Shown: positions 25,145 through 38,000 of the stretch, in pieces
Position numbering within the stretch: the first letter of the stretch is position 1
Layout: each line of letters starts with the position of its first letter
Source: Ascarosepion bandense
Taxonomy: Eukaryota > Mollusca > Cephalopoda > Sepiida > Sepiidae
Length of the DNA: 64,000 bases
Reading direction: 5' to 3'
NCBI GenBank assembly: GCA_037127315.1
Contig: JBBBDQ010000750.1
Coordinates: 3,007,001 to 3,071,000, forward strand
Translations under genes and position numbers: made by a program
The notes under the pieces: generated by a model
The model's input: only the letters and a program-made list of their open reading frames with translations
Told to the model about the DNA's origin: nothing
Database searches by the model: none

Positions 25145-28100
25145 TGCTTTCTTGGAATCTTCTCTCAATAGTAAAAAAAAACTGCAATAACTGTCTAATT
25201 ATTTAATGAAACAAGCTTTTAATTGCTTTTATAAATATATATTAAGGGCATAGTGAAGACTATATTTGCTGAGTGAAAATTGAAAAGCTAATCACGTATT
25301 AAGATTTTTAAAATTTTAGTTTTTTTTGTGTGTGTATAAACATGGTCATTTTGAAATTATGGGTGATTATACACAACATTATCAGAAAATAAGATTGATG
25401 ACTTTAGTAAATTTAAAGTTAACATTTCAAATATTAGATTACAGAGAATATTTTTAAGATTACTGAGCACATGAATATTGTATAAAGAAAAATGTTCACC
25501 TGTCATTTGCTTAAATTGTTTTATCAAATAGGTTTTACAGAAACTATCAACACCTTATCAGTGCTTGTTAAGTGATTGATGAGCAATGAAAGATGCTCAA
25601 ATCCATACTAGTGTTTGTTTTTAAAAATTCATTTTCCTGCCTTTTTTTTTTTTTTTAATATACAGAAAGTACTTTACCAATTTTCTTAGTATGTAGAAAT
25701 TTTATTTTGCATTTGTCACATAAAATCAATATATTGTCTGGTTTGATAATTTGTTGGTCAAGAGTGTATTGCAGTCTTTTGCATTAAATTTTATTAAAAT
25801 TTTACCAAATTTAATGTTAGATTTTTAACAAGGCTGTTAGTGTATATTAATACAAATCTTATAGAGAAATCAGTTGTCATTGAATAAACTTATTGCTTTT
25901 AAATATAATTCCTGCAGATTGTTCAAAAGAACAGGGATACAAAATTATGCTACTATGGTTTCTACTGTGATTGGACTGCCTTACAATTTAGTTATAGCTT
26001 GTGGGTGGTGAGGGAGAAGTGGATGGTCTTTTCTCAAGGCCATTAATGCAACATGACTGAACTCTACACATTTACAAATAGATGAATAATATATAAAATT
26101 TTCAGTTAAACTTTTTTTTAGAGAGAAACTTGTAAGCTTTTTAAACTTAATTATTTGTTCAATGCTTTTGAAAATTCTCTACCTGTTTTTAGATAACATT
26201 TGATTAACTTCTATGTTTTTTTTACTATTAATAGAAAAGCAGTTCAAGATCATTTACAATTGTCATTAACCATGACTGGCAGTTTAACCTTGCAGTCTAT
26301 TGTTGCTGCTGCCATTTGATTAAGTTTCAAACATAAGCATTTGGTAAGACCAAATCTGAAGAATCAGTTTAGCATTAATATTAGTTTAGGAAGAAATCTT
26401 TTTTTTTAAAAGTAATCAATAAACACAATGCTTTTTACATCCAAAAATACTGAGGCCATCATTTTCCCTGCAGATGAAATGGCCTTGACATTCTTTGGCA
26501 AGTGACGAGGGAGGTTTCCATTGCATGGATTTGCTCTTGCTCGAAGTGATGAGCTCAACTCTCATCCTGAGTTAGAAAATGTTCAAGGAAACCAGCTGGA
26601 TCTCCCTAAAGCAATGTCAAATTTCCCAGTGACATAATCAGACTGATGTGTTTTTGATCAGGTGTCAGGACATGGCACCCACCGAGTAGAAACCTTCATC
26701 ATGCCTAGTTCATTGTGCAGAATATTCTCAATTCTTATATGCTAATGAAATTGGCTATTTAATTTATAGTCAATTGCCTGTCATCCATTACCATGTGGTA
26801 AATGCAATCAGTTTTCCTTCAGTCAGTCACTTAAGTGCCATACATGATACATGCTTGGATGATTATGTCCCAAAGAGACATAACTGATTGGGCAGAAGAT
26901 TATCCCACAGTAGGTTACCATTACTTTCTGTGGTAGACTGGTTGTCAGCCAAGGCTATAGAACCCAATCTGTCCTGTTCTTTAACTGATGGCTGGAGGGA
27001 GAAGTGACAGATTAATATCTTTCCCAAGAGAAATTTGCATGTATAAACGCAAGGAATTCAACCGGAATTTGAACTGAATTCTTTGCATTCACTTATGTGC
27101 AAATACCAGTTTTCCTTAGTGGTGGCATTTGCAGGATGTCCAAACCTTGAATCACCTTCAAGAATTCACTTTCATCTGCCTACTTTTTCACTGTTGATAA
27201 TGCTGGATCATCCCCTAATTTAGCATGAATCTTGTGGTCTAAACCCTTTTTCTGTAGGTAACAAAATTAAAGTTGCTACTAGTTACATTTAAAGTCTTTA
27301 AGCAGTTTGTCAGTTTGCCTTGGAAAGAAACAAATACAGTTATTAAAGAGTGGAAGTTACTGCCTGCAAGATTTCACAGCTCTAGTTAACATCAATCCTT
27401 CATAGTCAGTCTATGAACTTTTCAACCCACCCTCAAAAAAGAAAAAAAAAGTTTAATTCAATGTGCAAATTAAGTATAAGAAATGAACAAAGCTGGAGAT
27501 GTTAATGTGTGTCCTTCATGTTTCAGGTTATATGAAGAACGAATGAAACAAGTTGATGAAAAATTAGAAGAGATCAGAGCTGGAAAGGCTCTTGATTATT
27601 GGCGTCCACTTGGTCAACTGGAAGAAAATAAAGCAATAAGAATACAAGTTGCAGGTAAAGTGTTTTTTTGCATTTTTTTCTTTCTACCTCATTTATATAA
27701 TGTGTGTGTATATGCGCACACACATACAGTGGCCTAAGAAAAGCATCTAATTACGTAATCCCAACTTGGCATAAACAGTATTTGCAATTAGTATAGAGTA
27801 GGTCCCCCATTTTCTAGTTTTAGTGCTTGTATTTGATTTTTCATGGATTTGATCAAGTTCTCAACAATTGTCTAATCCATATTTTGCCACTCCTTTAGCA
27901 ATGTGCCCTGTCAGTTAGGGCATCAGAATACGCCAACTACCCTCTGCAGAGGGTAAAAGTCCCCCAATGGAGCCACCTGTTGACCGTGGTTGGGTATCCG
28001 TAATGTCTGAGGACAGAATCCTGGTGGCTGAGCTGGTCGTAATCCAGGTGTAAAGCAGGCACCACCCTGCAACACACCATTTTGGCCTTTACCTGGGCTA

Positions 28101-31100
28101 GACGGGCGGTCGGAGAGACCCTATCCAATCAATTGGCCAGTCATGTCAAGGCCCATCATATATAACCCACCCCCAAACCTATAACTCTTACTCCTCCTTC
28201 CAACTAAAACTAACACCTACCCCTAAATATATGATGGAAGGTGGTGGCTGAGGGTCAACAATTTGGGGAAAAGAAAAGGATCTGACACACCTGTTAAACC
28301 TTGACAGCCAGAAAATTTGGACAATGGAAATAAAGGAATACATGTGTTCAAAGACTCCTCTGTGAGTATACCTTTCACGTAGCCCCAACATGGCAAGGCG
28401 AATGGGTTTCCCCCTTGTCATGTCCCAGTCTTGGACTCCATGGTGGGTAGGGAGCATGGATGATGAACAAAATAAAAACAATCCATGGCACTTAAGAAAT
28501 CATCGAAAAGACCACATGTGGATACAGATTCTGAAATAGAATATGATAACGAAAACTTCCCACAATATATTGTCCTAAAAGCAATAGGCAACAAATCATT
28601 AACCGGGAATGTTACCATTTAAAATCCAAAATGCTATATCAAGTATAATTACACCAAAAAATGTAAAGAAACTACAAAATGGGAACATTACTAATAGAAG
28701 TGGAGAGAAAAAACTATGCAGATATAATAATAAAACAAAAATAATTACAAGAAATAGAAATAAAATCTTATCCACAACAAACTATAAATTTCTCAAAGGG
28801 TGTAGTTAAAAACAAAATCTCTCTATGCACTCTGGAAGAATTAAAAACAACTCAAAACTCAAGGTGTTACAAACGTCAAAAGAATCACAATAAAAAAAAA
28901 CAAATGAAACAAAAAATATAAACCAATACCTATATTCTAACATTCAACTCCCCCCAAATTCCGACAACAATTAGAATAGGATATGAAATTAAAAAAGTGG
29001 AACAATACTTACCAAACCCTCTGCAATGCTACAAATGCCACAAATATGAACATCATAAAGACTTCTGTTGCAATAAACAAACATGTGGAAAATGCAGTGA
29101 AAAAGAACCGAAACATAAAAAAGAAAATCATACAAATGATAGCTTATGCTCAAACTACTTGGGAAACCACTCTGCCCTTTCAAAACAATGCAGTATCTAT
29201 AAACAGGAAAAAGAAATAATCATAATAAAATACAAAAAAAAAATCCTTCTCAGAAGCAAGAAAAAGAGGTTAAAAATAGCACAAAAAAAAACACCTATGC
29301 CTCCATGGTAAAAAAAAAGTAAATAAAATAGACAATGAAGATAAAATTCAACTGAAATAACAAATCTGTACAAAGAATTGAAAGCTTTTTTAGAAGAATT
29401 AAAAACCTGAATCGAGCTCAAATTAGACCAAAATAAAAATAAAGCTCAACAACCCAAGTCAAATTGAATTCACCCAAAAGAAAGCAAAAAAGCTTTGGAA
29501 AGAAAACAGAACAAAACTCCAACAAACCCTCTTCCTCTCAAACCCAAACCAATAAAATGAAAAACAAACAAAAAAACAATAATAGAACCAGAAAACACAA
29601 TCGAATTCAAAATTAAGATCCAATACATTAAATGAAAATAAATCTGATACTTTGGAATATATGGAAGTAGAAGAATATGAAAACAAACATTCCAAAACAA
29701 AATAAAAAATCTGACCGAAGGACATCATAAGCAACCAAAGACAAGGACTCAAAAAAAAAAACCTCAAAAGCTGGAAATAAATCTGAAGAGATCAATATAA
29801 ACATGGAATTTGCCCTCAAAAATTCACCAATTTCTTTACTTCCACAAAATTTCATTGCAAAATATGTCAACTATCATTCATAGTTGAAAATAGCTTGATA
29901 CTAACACAATATTGTCTGAGGAGAAAAAAAAAAAAGCTATTACAAAAGCCAAAATTGCTGGAATCAAGGGTGGCTAAAAACTTAGAGCCCTGTGTCTGTG
30001 TATAGTTGATTACAGCGTTTGGATTTTAGAGTTAAACAGCATTTACCCCTCAGGATTTTGAATCTGTCTGCAAACGGTGGTCAACTAGTAAATACGCCAG
30101 GGTCTTCTATAGCTCAACATGCTATAACTCGCAGGGAATGTTTGGCAGGATTGAGTTGCGACTGTTTTACAATCCTATCAAAGTCGCACTCCATATATCA
30201 TTTAAAAGTTCTGGACTCCATTTACATCAAATCTCGCAAGCCTGCTCCTTTTTTTTTTTTTTTTTTTTTTTCTCTCTCCCCCTTTCATTAGAAATTTTTT
30301 TAGAATAAATTTCCCACAAAATTAACCTATGGAGATCTGGGACAAAACCAGTTGTTGTTTTAGTTCTTAGTATGTCATTAAATTTCTGCATATTCCTTGC
30401 CATAATAAAATTTTGTATCATCAAGAATCTTTGTGCGTGTGTGTAGTCATACGCATCGCTCATTCACTAATGAATTAGAGCACTCTGGCTATTGGGCATG
30501 TATAATGACAATATACATGCTAAAAAGTCTGCCGCCTTCTACCATGCACCCATGGCCCAGAGGTAAAACCGCCAACTGACGCCACTTCGGTTGTGTTTCA
30601 ATCCTGGGTTAAAAGCAATCGGAGTCTAACCGTACTGATAAGCTGTGATACAGCGAAACAGATCTGTCTGCTGTTGATATATATATATAGACTTGAATGT
30701 ATGGATCGGAATCTGACAAGACAAGAACAAGTAAGAAAAAAGTCTTTAATCTAACGTTTCATCTCTGAAGAAGCTTGTTAATGTGAAACATTAGATTAAA
30801 GGGACTTTTTTCCTACTTGTTCTTTACTGATATTTCTCTGTCTATATTTCTGATATGAGGTATTGTAATTATTTACATTGTTCAGACTGTTGTCCTCATT
30901 CTCATTGCCATTGTATACTCTGGCCTTCAATTAAGACTGCAGGAACCTTTTAAAACCATAACGTAGGGGGAAGAGTAGGATTGGGTATAGCTGACCACAT
31001 ATGGAGGGGTAAGGGAGATCACTGCCCCTTGTGTGATGATGAAATAATAGGCAGGGAAAAATCGCTGGAAAATAGAAGAAAAATATTAAGGAATCGGTAC

Positions 31101-32296
31101 ATATGCTAGGCCACAAAAATTTCCTAAGCCAGCCAAGCATAGAAATGAATACAATGTGGAAACTAGTAAGATGGTGCTAATAAAAAAAAAAATAACAAAA
31201 ACTTTGCAGTATGAGCTCTGTTTGTTTTTCGTTGTAAGTGGGAGGGGACAGACATTAGGCTCATAAGTCTTAAAAATTCTATACACTATTAATGTAAAGG
31301 ATACATGGCCCAGTGGATAAAAGCATTGCTTGATTCCAGTGACTTAAAAGGATTGTGACTTAAAAAAAAAAAAAACTTTTTGAAAGTAGAGTTAGACAAC
31401 TTATGGAAGAACCTTGGAATGTGGAACTAGAACAATCCATCCCGGTGGACAAAAAGGGTTCAGTTTGAAATTTCAATCACCTGGAGAAGGCTGAAACATC
31501 ATAAATATGTCAGTGAAAATGAGGACAACAATGTAAATAGACAACTATTGAATCCCATCAAAGGTGGCATGATGTCAAACCATCTAACATTTCTACACCG
31601 ATTACAGCTCCCTTTAAGATTAGCACCACAACTTTCAGTCAATTCAAGGAGAGCAAATCTGGTTGCAGAAGAAGTGTGACATGCTCTTTCAGAAAGTATT
31701 CAGAAAACAAAATCTGCAATTTGATATGTCCCAAAATTGGAGAATATATCAAGGCCTTCTTCAAGAGTTGTGATTCAATACCTGACTACAGCAGTTATGA
31801 ACAAATGACTTAAATGAGTTAAAGGGAGACAACTAGGACATTCAGCAGTAGCAGGGCTTGTGAAACAAGAATATACTTCAGTGATTGAAATAGTTTGATT
31901 CAAAATTCCAATCACCTGAAGAAAGCCAAAGCATACAACTGCAAAAATATTGTGAATATAGGAATAAAGATGACAACATTGTTCACAATGTAAATACTAC
32001 CTCAACTCAGGAGTATAGAGAAATAAAGCAAGCACTTGCATTATATTTCTCAAGTAATTTTTACAGATATGTCCCCCTCCCCATATACAACGCACATAAA
32101 AAAAAAAATTATTTAAATTTCTGGTTGTCAATCACTGTCCACGCCTTAAATATTAAACACTAATACCGTGAAAAATGCATTACTGTGATATTTTTATTTA
32201 GAAGTAATATTTGTTTCAAATTAAACTTTAAAATGGTTAATATTCCCTAAATAAAGTTTCACAAAAGTATATTTTTGAAAGATTTTTTTTTAAAAA

Positions 32297-32333
<37 letters not shown>

Positions 32334-34260
32334 TGGCTTTTTTCAGATAAAGTGATATTCAATTTCTCACATGGATGGTGGGGTAAAAAGTATATAGTTA
32401 GCTTTCATTCATTGTTAATGAAAGTAGCTAAATTTATTGTCAAGTATTACATTTGAGGTAACATGAAAAAATTGCTTGATTTAAATGGCTTTGTTGGTTT
32501 ATGATATTGTAATTCCTCTTTGGGTGAGGGAATTTTGTGTGTTCACTGTTAAATGACGGTCATATTTTCACATTAATTCTTCAGGTATTTTGAGGGAGCT
32601 TCGGCTGCAGTCTATAAAATGTAAATATGAAAGTGAAGAAGTTGCAGCACGTCAAAATATGGAAGTAAGTTGGCTTTTTTTCATTTATCTCTCTCTTTTT
32701 TGTGTGTGTTGTGGTTGTTTGGCCAAAGGAATGCTAATGTCTGATTCCTTGTGCAAATGATTCTTTTACAGATCATTGGATAGAACTCTTAAAACAAAAG
32801 AAATATCTTCCAGTCTCCTAATCCACCCTCCTCCCTCCCATTCTCACAAAGCCAATCATTTAGGCTTGGTCAGTATTTATAATCTATCGCTGACCAAAAC
32901 ATGTAGTGTGGTCAACTCAAACATGCCCAGCCTCTTACCAGACTAGGACTGTCCCTTGGAAGTCAGATAGTTCTTCCATTGACTTTACACTACGACCAAA
33001 CAAGGAATCACCAAATTTTCTCTCGGCTTTCTGTTGTTCCTTCAGGATTTCATCAGTAAATTTAATAACTTTTATTTCTGTTTTCAGAGTGACAAAATAA
33101 TTTTGTATGATACTGTAAAACAAGAACTAGAAGACCGAATAAGGCGATTAGAGGAAGACAGACACACTATTGATATATCATCAGGTAATTACTTTGAGTT
33201 CCAATGGAATCTCCCCATCTACTTGCTGGACTGTGTGCAATCTGAGGATCACATGCCTTGATGTGAATATTATCCAACACTAGAACCAGAACCGACTTCC
33301 TTTCTCACACATAGTCCTCTATTTCTCTTTTTTTCTTTTCTTTTTTTTCTTTACTTCCTCTTTTTTTTTTTTCTTCCCTACTTTCCTTTTTAACATATAA
33401 ATCTTCACATTCATTAAAGGATTCCTTTTTGTGATGTTTCCTTGGACTCAAGATTTTTCTGACTATAAAATAAACCATTTTAAAAGAAAAATGGTAGTTG
33501 TAGTTGGATAATAGAATTTGACTTTTAGATTCCAAGTATTAAATGGTTGCACATGCCTGTACTCAGTTCAGGCCAGTATTATTTTACTGAGGAGACAGAT
33601 AGGCTTTCTTTGTCCACTTAGGATGTATAGTTGAGGTTTATCTTTAAGCTTACCTTCTGCAATTTTTGCTTTGTCATATCCTTTGGAATTGGGTGAAATT
33701 GAAGAAATTATTTAGCAGCATTGCTTTATTTTCAGTAAGTTTAAGTCTAAAATATATATTTACCATTGTTAATATCTAAAAAGGTTTTCATGTCAGATAT
33801 GTTAATTTTGCACAAAAATAAAATATGGTGGAACAGTTAATCTAGATTGTCTTCTCGATAACAAAATTTATTAAACTTTGAAAATTACTATCCATCTTAC
33901 CGACAAAACTTAATAGTACAAATATTCTAGCTGAAAAGAAGTTACTCTTAAATGTAAGTGAATCTTTGTACAGCATACAAAGAAAATAGATTTAAGTAAA
34001 TGATGCCAAAAAAATCCTTTTGAGTTAAGTACCAGCTTTGTATTGTTAGTGATTCATTAAGTTTGAAATTTAAATTGGCATAAATATTTTCTATATTAAG
34101 TAAACATTTTCCTTAATCTGGATTATCCTCCCTGTTTATGGGTTTGATATCATTACCTAATATACACTACACACTATTTCGTGAGTAGTCAGTTCCGATA
34201 AAAATGAAAGTATCTGGAAATTATCCCCTGACTTCCAATATTGTAATTCAGTGTAAATTT

Positions 34261-34300
<40 letters not shown>

Positions 34301-34929
34301 TTACATTTTGATATCCTCACACTTATATTTTCCATTCCATTTTTTTTTTTATTATTATTTTCATTTTTTTAGTTTTGCTATAGCTTCAGGTTTTATATTT
34401 ATAACCTGTTAACCTTTTTAATAGTAAGATAATATTTATGCATAAATTTAATCTAAACTACAGAATTGTATTTTCTATTTTTCTTTGTAAAAAGAAAAAA
34501 GCCTTCAAAATAAGTTTGAAAAATCTTACAATTATTAATAGCAAGTCATTTCCTTATTGTTTTGTAATTACTGCTCCAAGATAAAACAATTGGATATATA
34601 ATTTTGTTTAGGGATATTTTAGGAAGCATCTAGAAATCTCAAACATTTTTTGGGGGGTCATTTATTAAAATTTGGCATAGATGGTTCCATGTGAAAATTA
34701 GTAATATTAAACTGAATGTTAGATGTGCTTTACTATATGTCCTGGTTCAGCTGGAACTGTCCTATTAGCCCTGAAACTTTTAGGGCATTTGGTTGCCAAA
34801 ACACTTTGTGATACAAAATAAACAAATGAAGACTTCATTTGGGGCTTGGAAATTATAGTAAGCCTAACATTATATACTCTAGATTAATTTCATCTAATTA
34901 ATTTATATTTAAATTGAAAATGTTGTTTT

Positions 34930-34966
<37 letters not shown>

Positions 34967-35041
34967 AAAATTTCAGTGTTAATATCTGTTGTATTAGAAT
35001 CTGTTGGAATTTCTTTTAGCTGTGTGGTTCTTTTTATCCCA

Positions 35042-35083
<42 letters not shown>

Positions 35084-38000
35084 TATGCCTGCCATTTAGA
35101 TTAACACTTTGAATTTAAAATACCTTATGGAAAATTATTTTGCCTTTTGGTTTGTAACCTACAAATTTTTTTTTTTTTTTTTTTTTTTTTTATGAAACAG
35201 TTCGGGTAAAGATGTTTGTTTAGCTCTTATGTTAGAATTTCAAATAATGCAGCCATTCTCAGAAGTCTCATTTGAGCCATAAGTTATTCTGTTCAGTTAT
35301 AACAATTGCTGCACAGTATCAAAGATATTTTAGTTAACTATCCTTATAATATGCACCCCCGGCCCACTAAAAAAAAAAAAGCGCACACTTTGCAACTCTT
35401 ACAGTGAATGGCTCTTGAGCCTTGCTATTGGGTGAACAATAGCATAAACAAAAAAAATCATTATTAAAATATGTATTTGAATTTAGAAGATTACTATTAA
35501 AGTTATTTTTATTTAAGTTACAATGCTTGGTGTATATCTTATCTGAATATTCCTTTATTTGAAACAATGTTTTCTTCTCAATAAGAGATTCATTCTAACA
35601 AACTTTCCAAATGCCTTAGCATGAGACAATTGCTAATTAGACTTATTTAGTTTTTTTCCAATTTACTTATAGGCCACAAATTTAAGTTCCTCAAATTTGC
35701 AACTGAGATGGTATCAGTGACTACATGGCTTGATGATAAAAATATATTTTTCAATGTAATCGCCTTTATTGGGTCATATCAGTTGCATAAATCTAATATA
35801 CAGCAAAAATTTTAGCTCAAAGTTCATCTAATGACTTTATATGAAGCCATAGATTTATTGTGGAACCTTTCTACATCAGCTATGTTCCACATAATTCTGT
35901 TTTAAGTAATTTTTTCTTTGTAAATGTTTCAATATATTTTTTGCCTGCTTTAATATCACTAGCTTTCCTTTCCTTTTTAATACCTTTTATCTTTTAGACT
36001 TGTGGAATGAGACACAAAGCTTAAGACGAGGTAAGAAGAAAATTGACCCATCAAATCCAGACAGACGACGAAAACCAGCCATTGTTACGGGTATCCTTTT
36101 TGTTTTGCAACCAAGCTTATTTCTACTGGCTTTATCTTCATTAGAGGGTTTAGATGGTGATTTGTGAGCACTAGAAAATCTTTTTGTGGCTAGCATTGAG
36201 AGCAAGATTGTCCAGTCTTATTGACATGCTCATTATTGGTGAGTGGGGTGACGGATAACTTTTTCTTCTATTTTCTGCATTTGGTGCTGTAGTTCAAATA
36301 AATGTACTGTATACAAACTGATTTACATAGTGTTCCCGAAAAGTAGTACTTTATTAATTAAACACATTGTTAAAATGTGAAGCCCTAGAATTAGGAAAGA
36401 TGTTTTACAGCCCAATATAAAATCATCCTTGCATAGGTTTCCGCTCGAAAAGAGCAAAAGCTATTTTCCTTAATATGAATCTTAGGACCTTATATTGTGT
36501 ATATGTTACGAGACATGGATATTATTGAAGATTGGACACACATTAAAAAGGTAAGTTCATTTTGTGGCTTATTCTGAAAACTTTATTACTTTCTTTTTAG
36601 ATGTTTTGTTTTTATTTAGCTCCGTATCGTTGTATTGTCTTTTTCTTTACAACTTTGTTAATTGAGTGTAACCTTTAGTAAATATTTTCACTTGACGTTA
36701 GTTGGATGTGAAAAGTTGTTTTGGTGCTGCCTTAATTTGTTCATTGTTTTTTCATTGCAGTTCATTTTTGGTTTTTCCACTTTGTAATGAGGTAACTGTA
36801 GTCTATATTAAACTTCTTAATCTAGAATGTTGACATGGTTACTTGCATGTTTGTATATGTAATACCTATTAATGATTTTTCAAATTTCGAAAAGTTTGAA
36901 TAATTACAAGATTGTAAAGATGTCTTGAAAAAAAAAAAGGCGAGGCATTTATTGTATTTAAGTTGAATGTTTATGCCATGAAAATACTTTTTTCTCTTGA
37001 AATTTTTTCTTTCCAACTTTTTAATGAAATGGATATCGGCTCAGAACGAGAAATCGGGGAGCTGAGTTTGAATTCCAGCTGAATTCATTGTATTCACTTA
37101 TGCGCAAATACCCTTGGGAAAGGTATTAATCTGTCTCTTCCTTCCAGTTATGGGTTAAATAACAGGACAGATTGGGTTCTATAGCCTTGGTCGGCAACCA
37201 GTCTACCGCAGAAAGCAATGGCAACCTACTGCAGGATAATCTTCTGCCCAGTCAGTCATGTCTCTTTCAAGACATGATCGCCCAAGCGTGTATCACATAT
37301 GGCACTTAACTGGCTAACTGGTTATTCAGACTGTACACTCGTCCATCCTAAATTGAAGTTTATTAGTTGGTGGTGGTGGCGGTGGTGATTTCTGCCTGAC
37401 ACTGGTGTGCCCAATAAGCACTCCTCCGTGATTTGATGAAAATGATAGATTTACCAGTCAATAACTTCATGAGAAGTTCTACAGTCCAGTTTACATGAAA
37501 TAATTGACCACAGGACAGCAGACTTAATAAGAAAGAAAAAAAAATTTTTTTCCTTACTTCATCACAGAAATAAGGAAAGTAAATTTTTAGAGCTCACTCT
37601 ATAGTCAGTTTTCAATCATTTTAGTCTTGTCAAGTCTTAAACGTTTTTTTTTTTGTTCTTAGTTCAATAAGTTTGCATTGTAATTCAAGGGCATGAAGTG
37701 ATAGCGAATTTGTTAGTAAATGATTCTTATTTATTGCTATTTGCTAATAATTAATGATGAGACTATTTCACCTCTTTATATTTTTCCTGGAGGTAAAATG
37801 TCAGTGCCTTATCATATGAAGTTTTATTTTTTTTTATATTCTAGGCAAAGTATTCTAAACTGATACACCAATAGAAAACATGGGATTTGATCTTAAAATT
37901 GGTCATTAAAAATGGTAAGCCATCTCTAGTTTACTGCTGGACTTTTTGGCCTCACTCCCCCCTTAGGAGACTGGTTGTTCTACTTTGTCCACCTGTAAAG

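Larger units (their letters stand above)
9243..27526 (+). other. BRMS1-like intron 2 (about 18.3 kb)
   Basis: The largest intron. It holds SINE-A copies, a hammerhead-bearing SINE, a MITE, mariner and LINE relics, a Tc1-like element, the long CA-rich microsatellite and a Penelope-like relic, each listed separately. Stretches such as 10.7-11.8, 16.5-17.8, 22.0-22.5 and 24.9-26.8 kb are AT-rich DNA in which I recognise nothing. Confidence 0.7.
27655..32584 (+). other. BRMS1-like intron 3 (about 4.9 kb)
   Basis: Contains a LINE leader plus ORF1, a Penelope-like tail, a hammerhead-bearing SINE, a foldback and a CA microsatellite, each listed separately. The stretch 30.9-32.0 kb has short repeated phrases (GAGGACAACA with TGTAAATA, and CTGRAGAAGGC) but no assignable gene. 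Confidence 0.7.
33185..35997 (+). other. BRMS1-like intron 5, no gene seen
   Basis: AT-rich intron with TA runs at 34264-34298 and 34933-34963 and a CA run at 35045-35079. I see no transposon protein fragments or SINEs in it. Confidence 0.7.

Noticed and set aside
32906..33261. Frames overlapping exon 5 on both strands
   Set aside because: They are shadows or read-through of BRMS1-like exon 5 into its introns.
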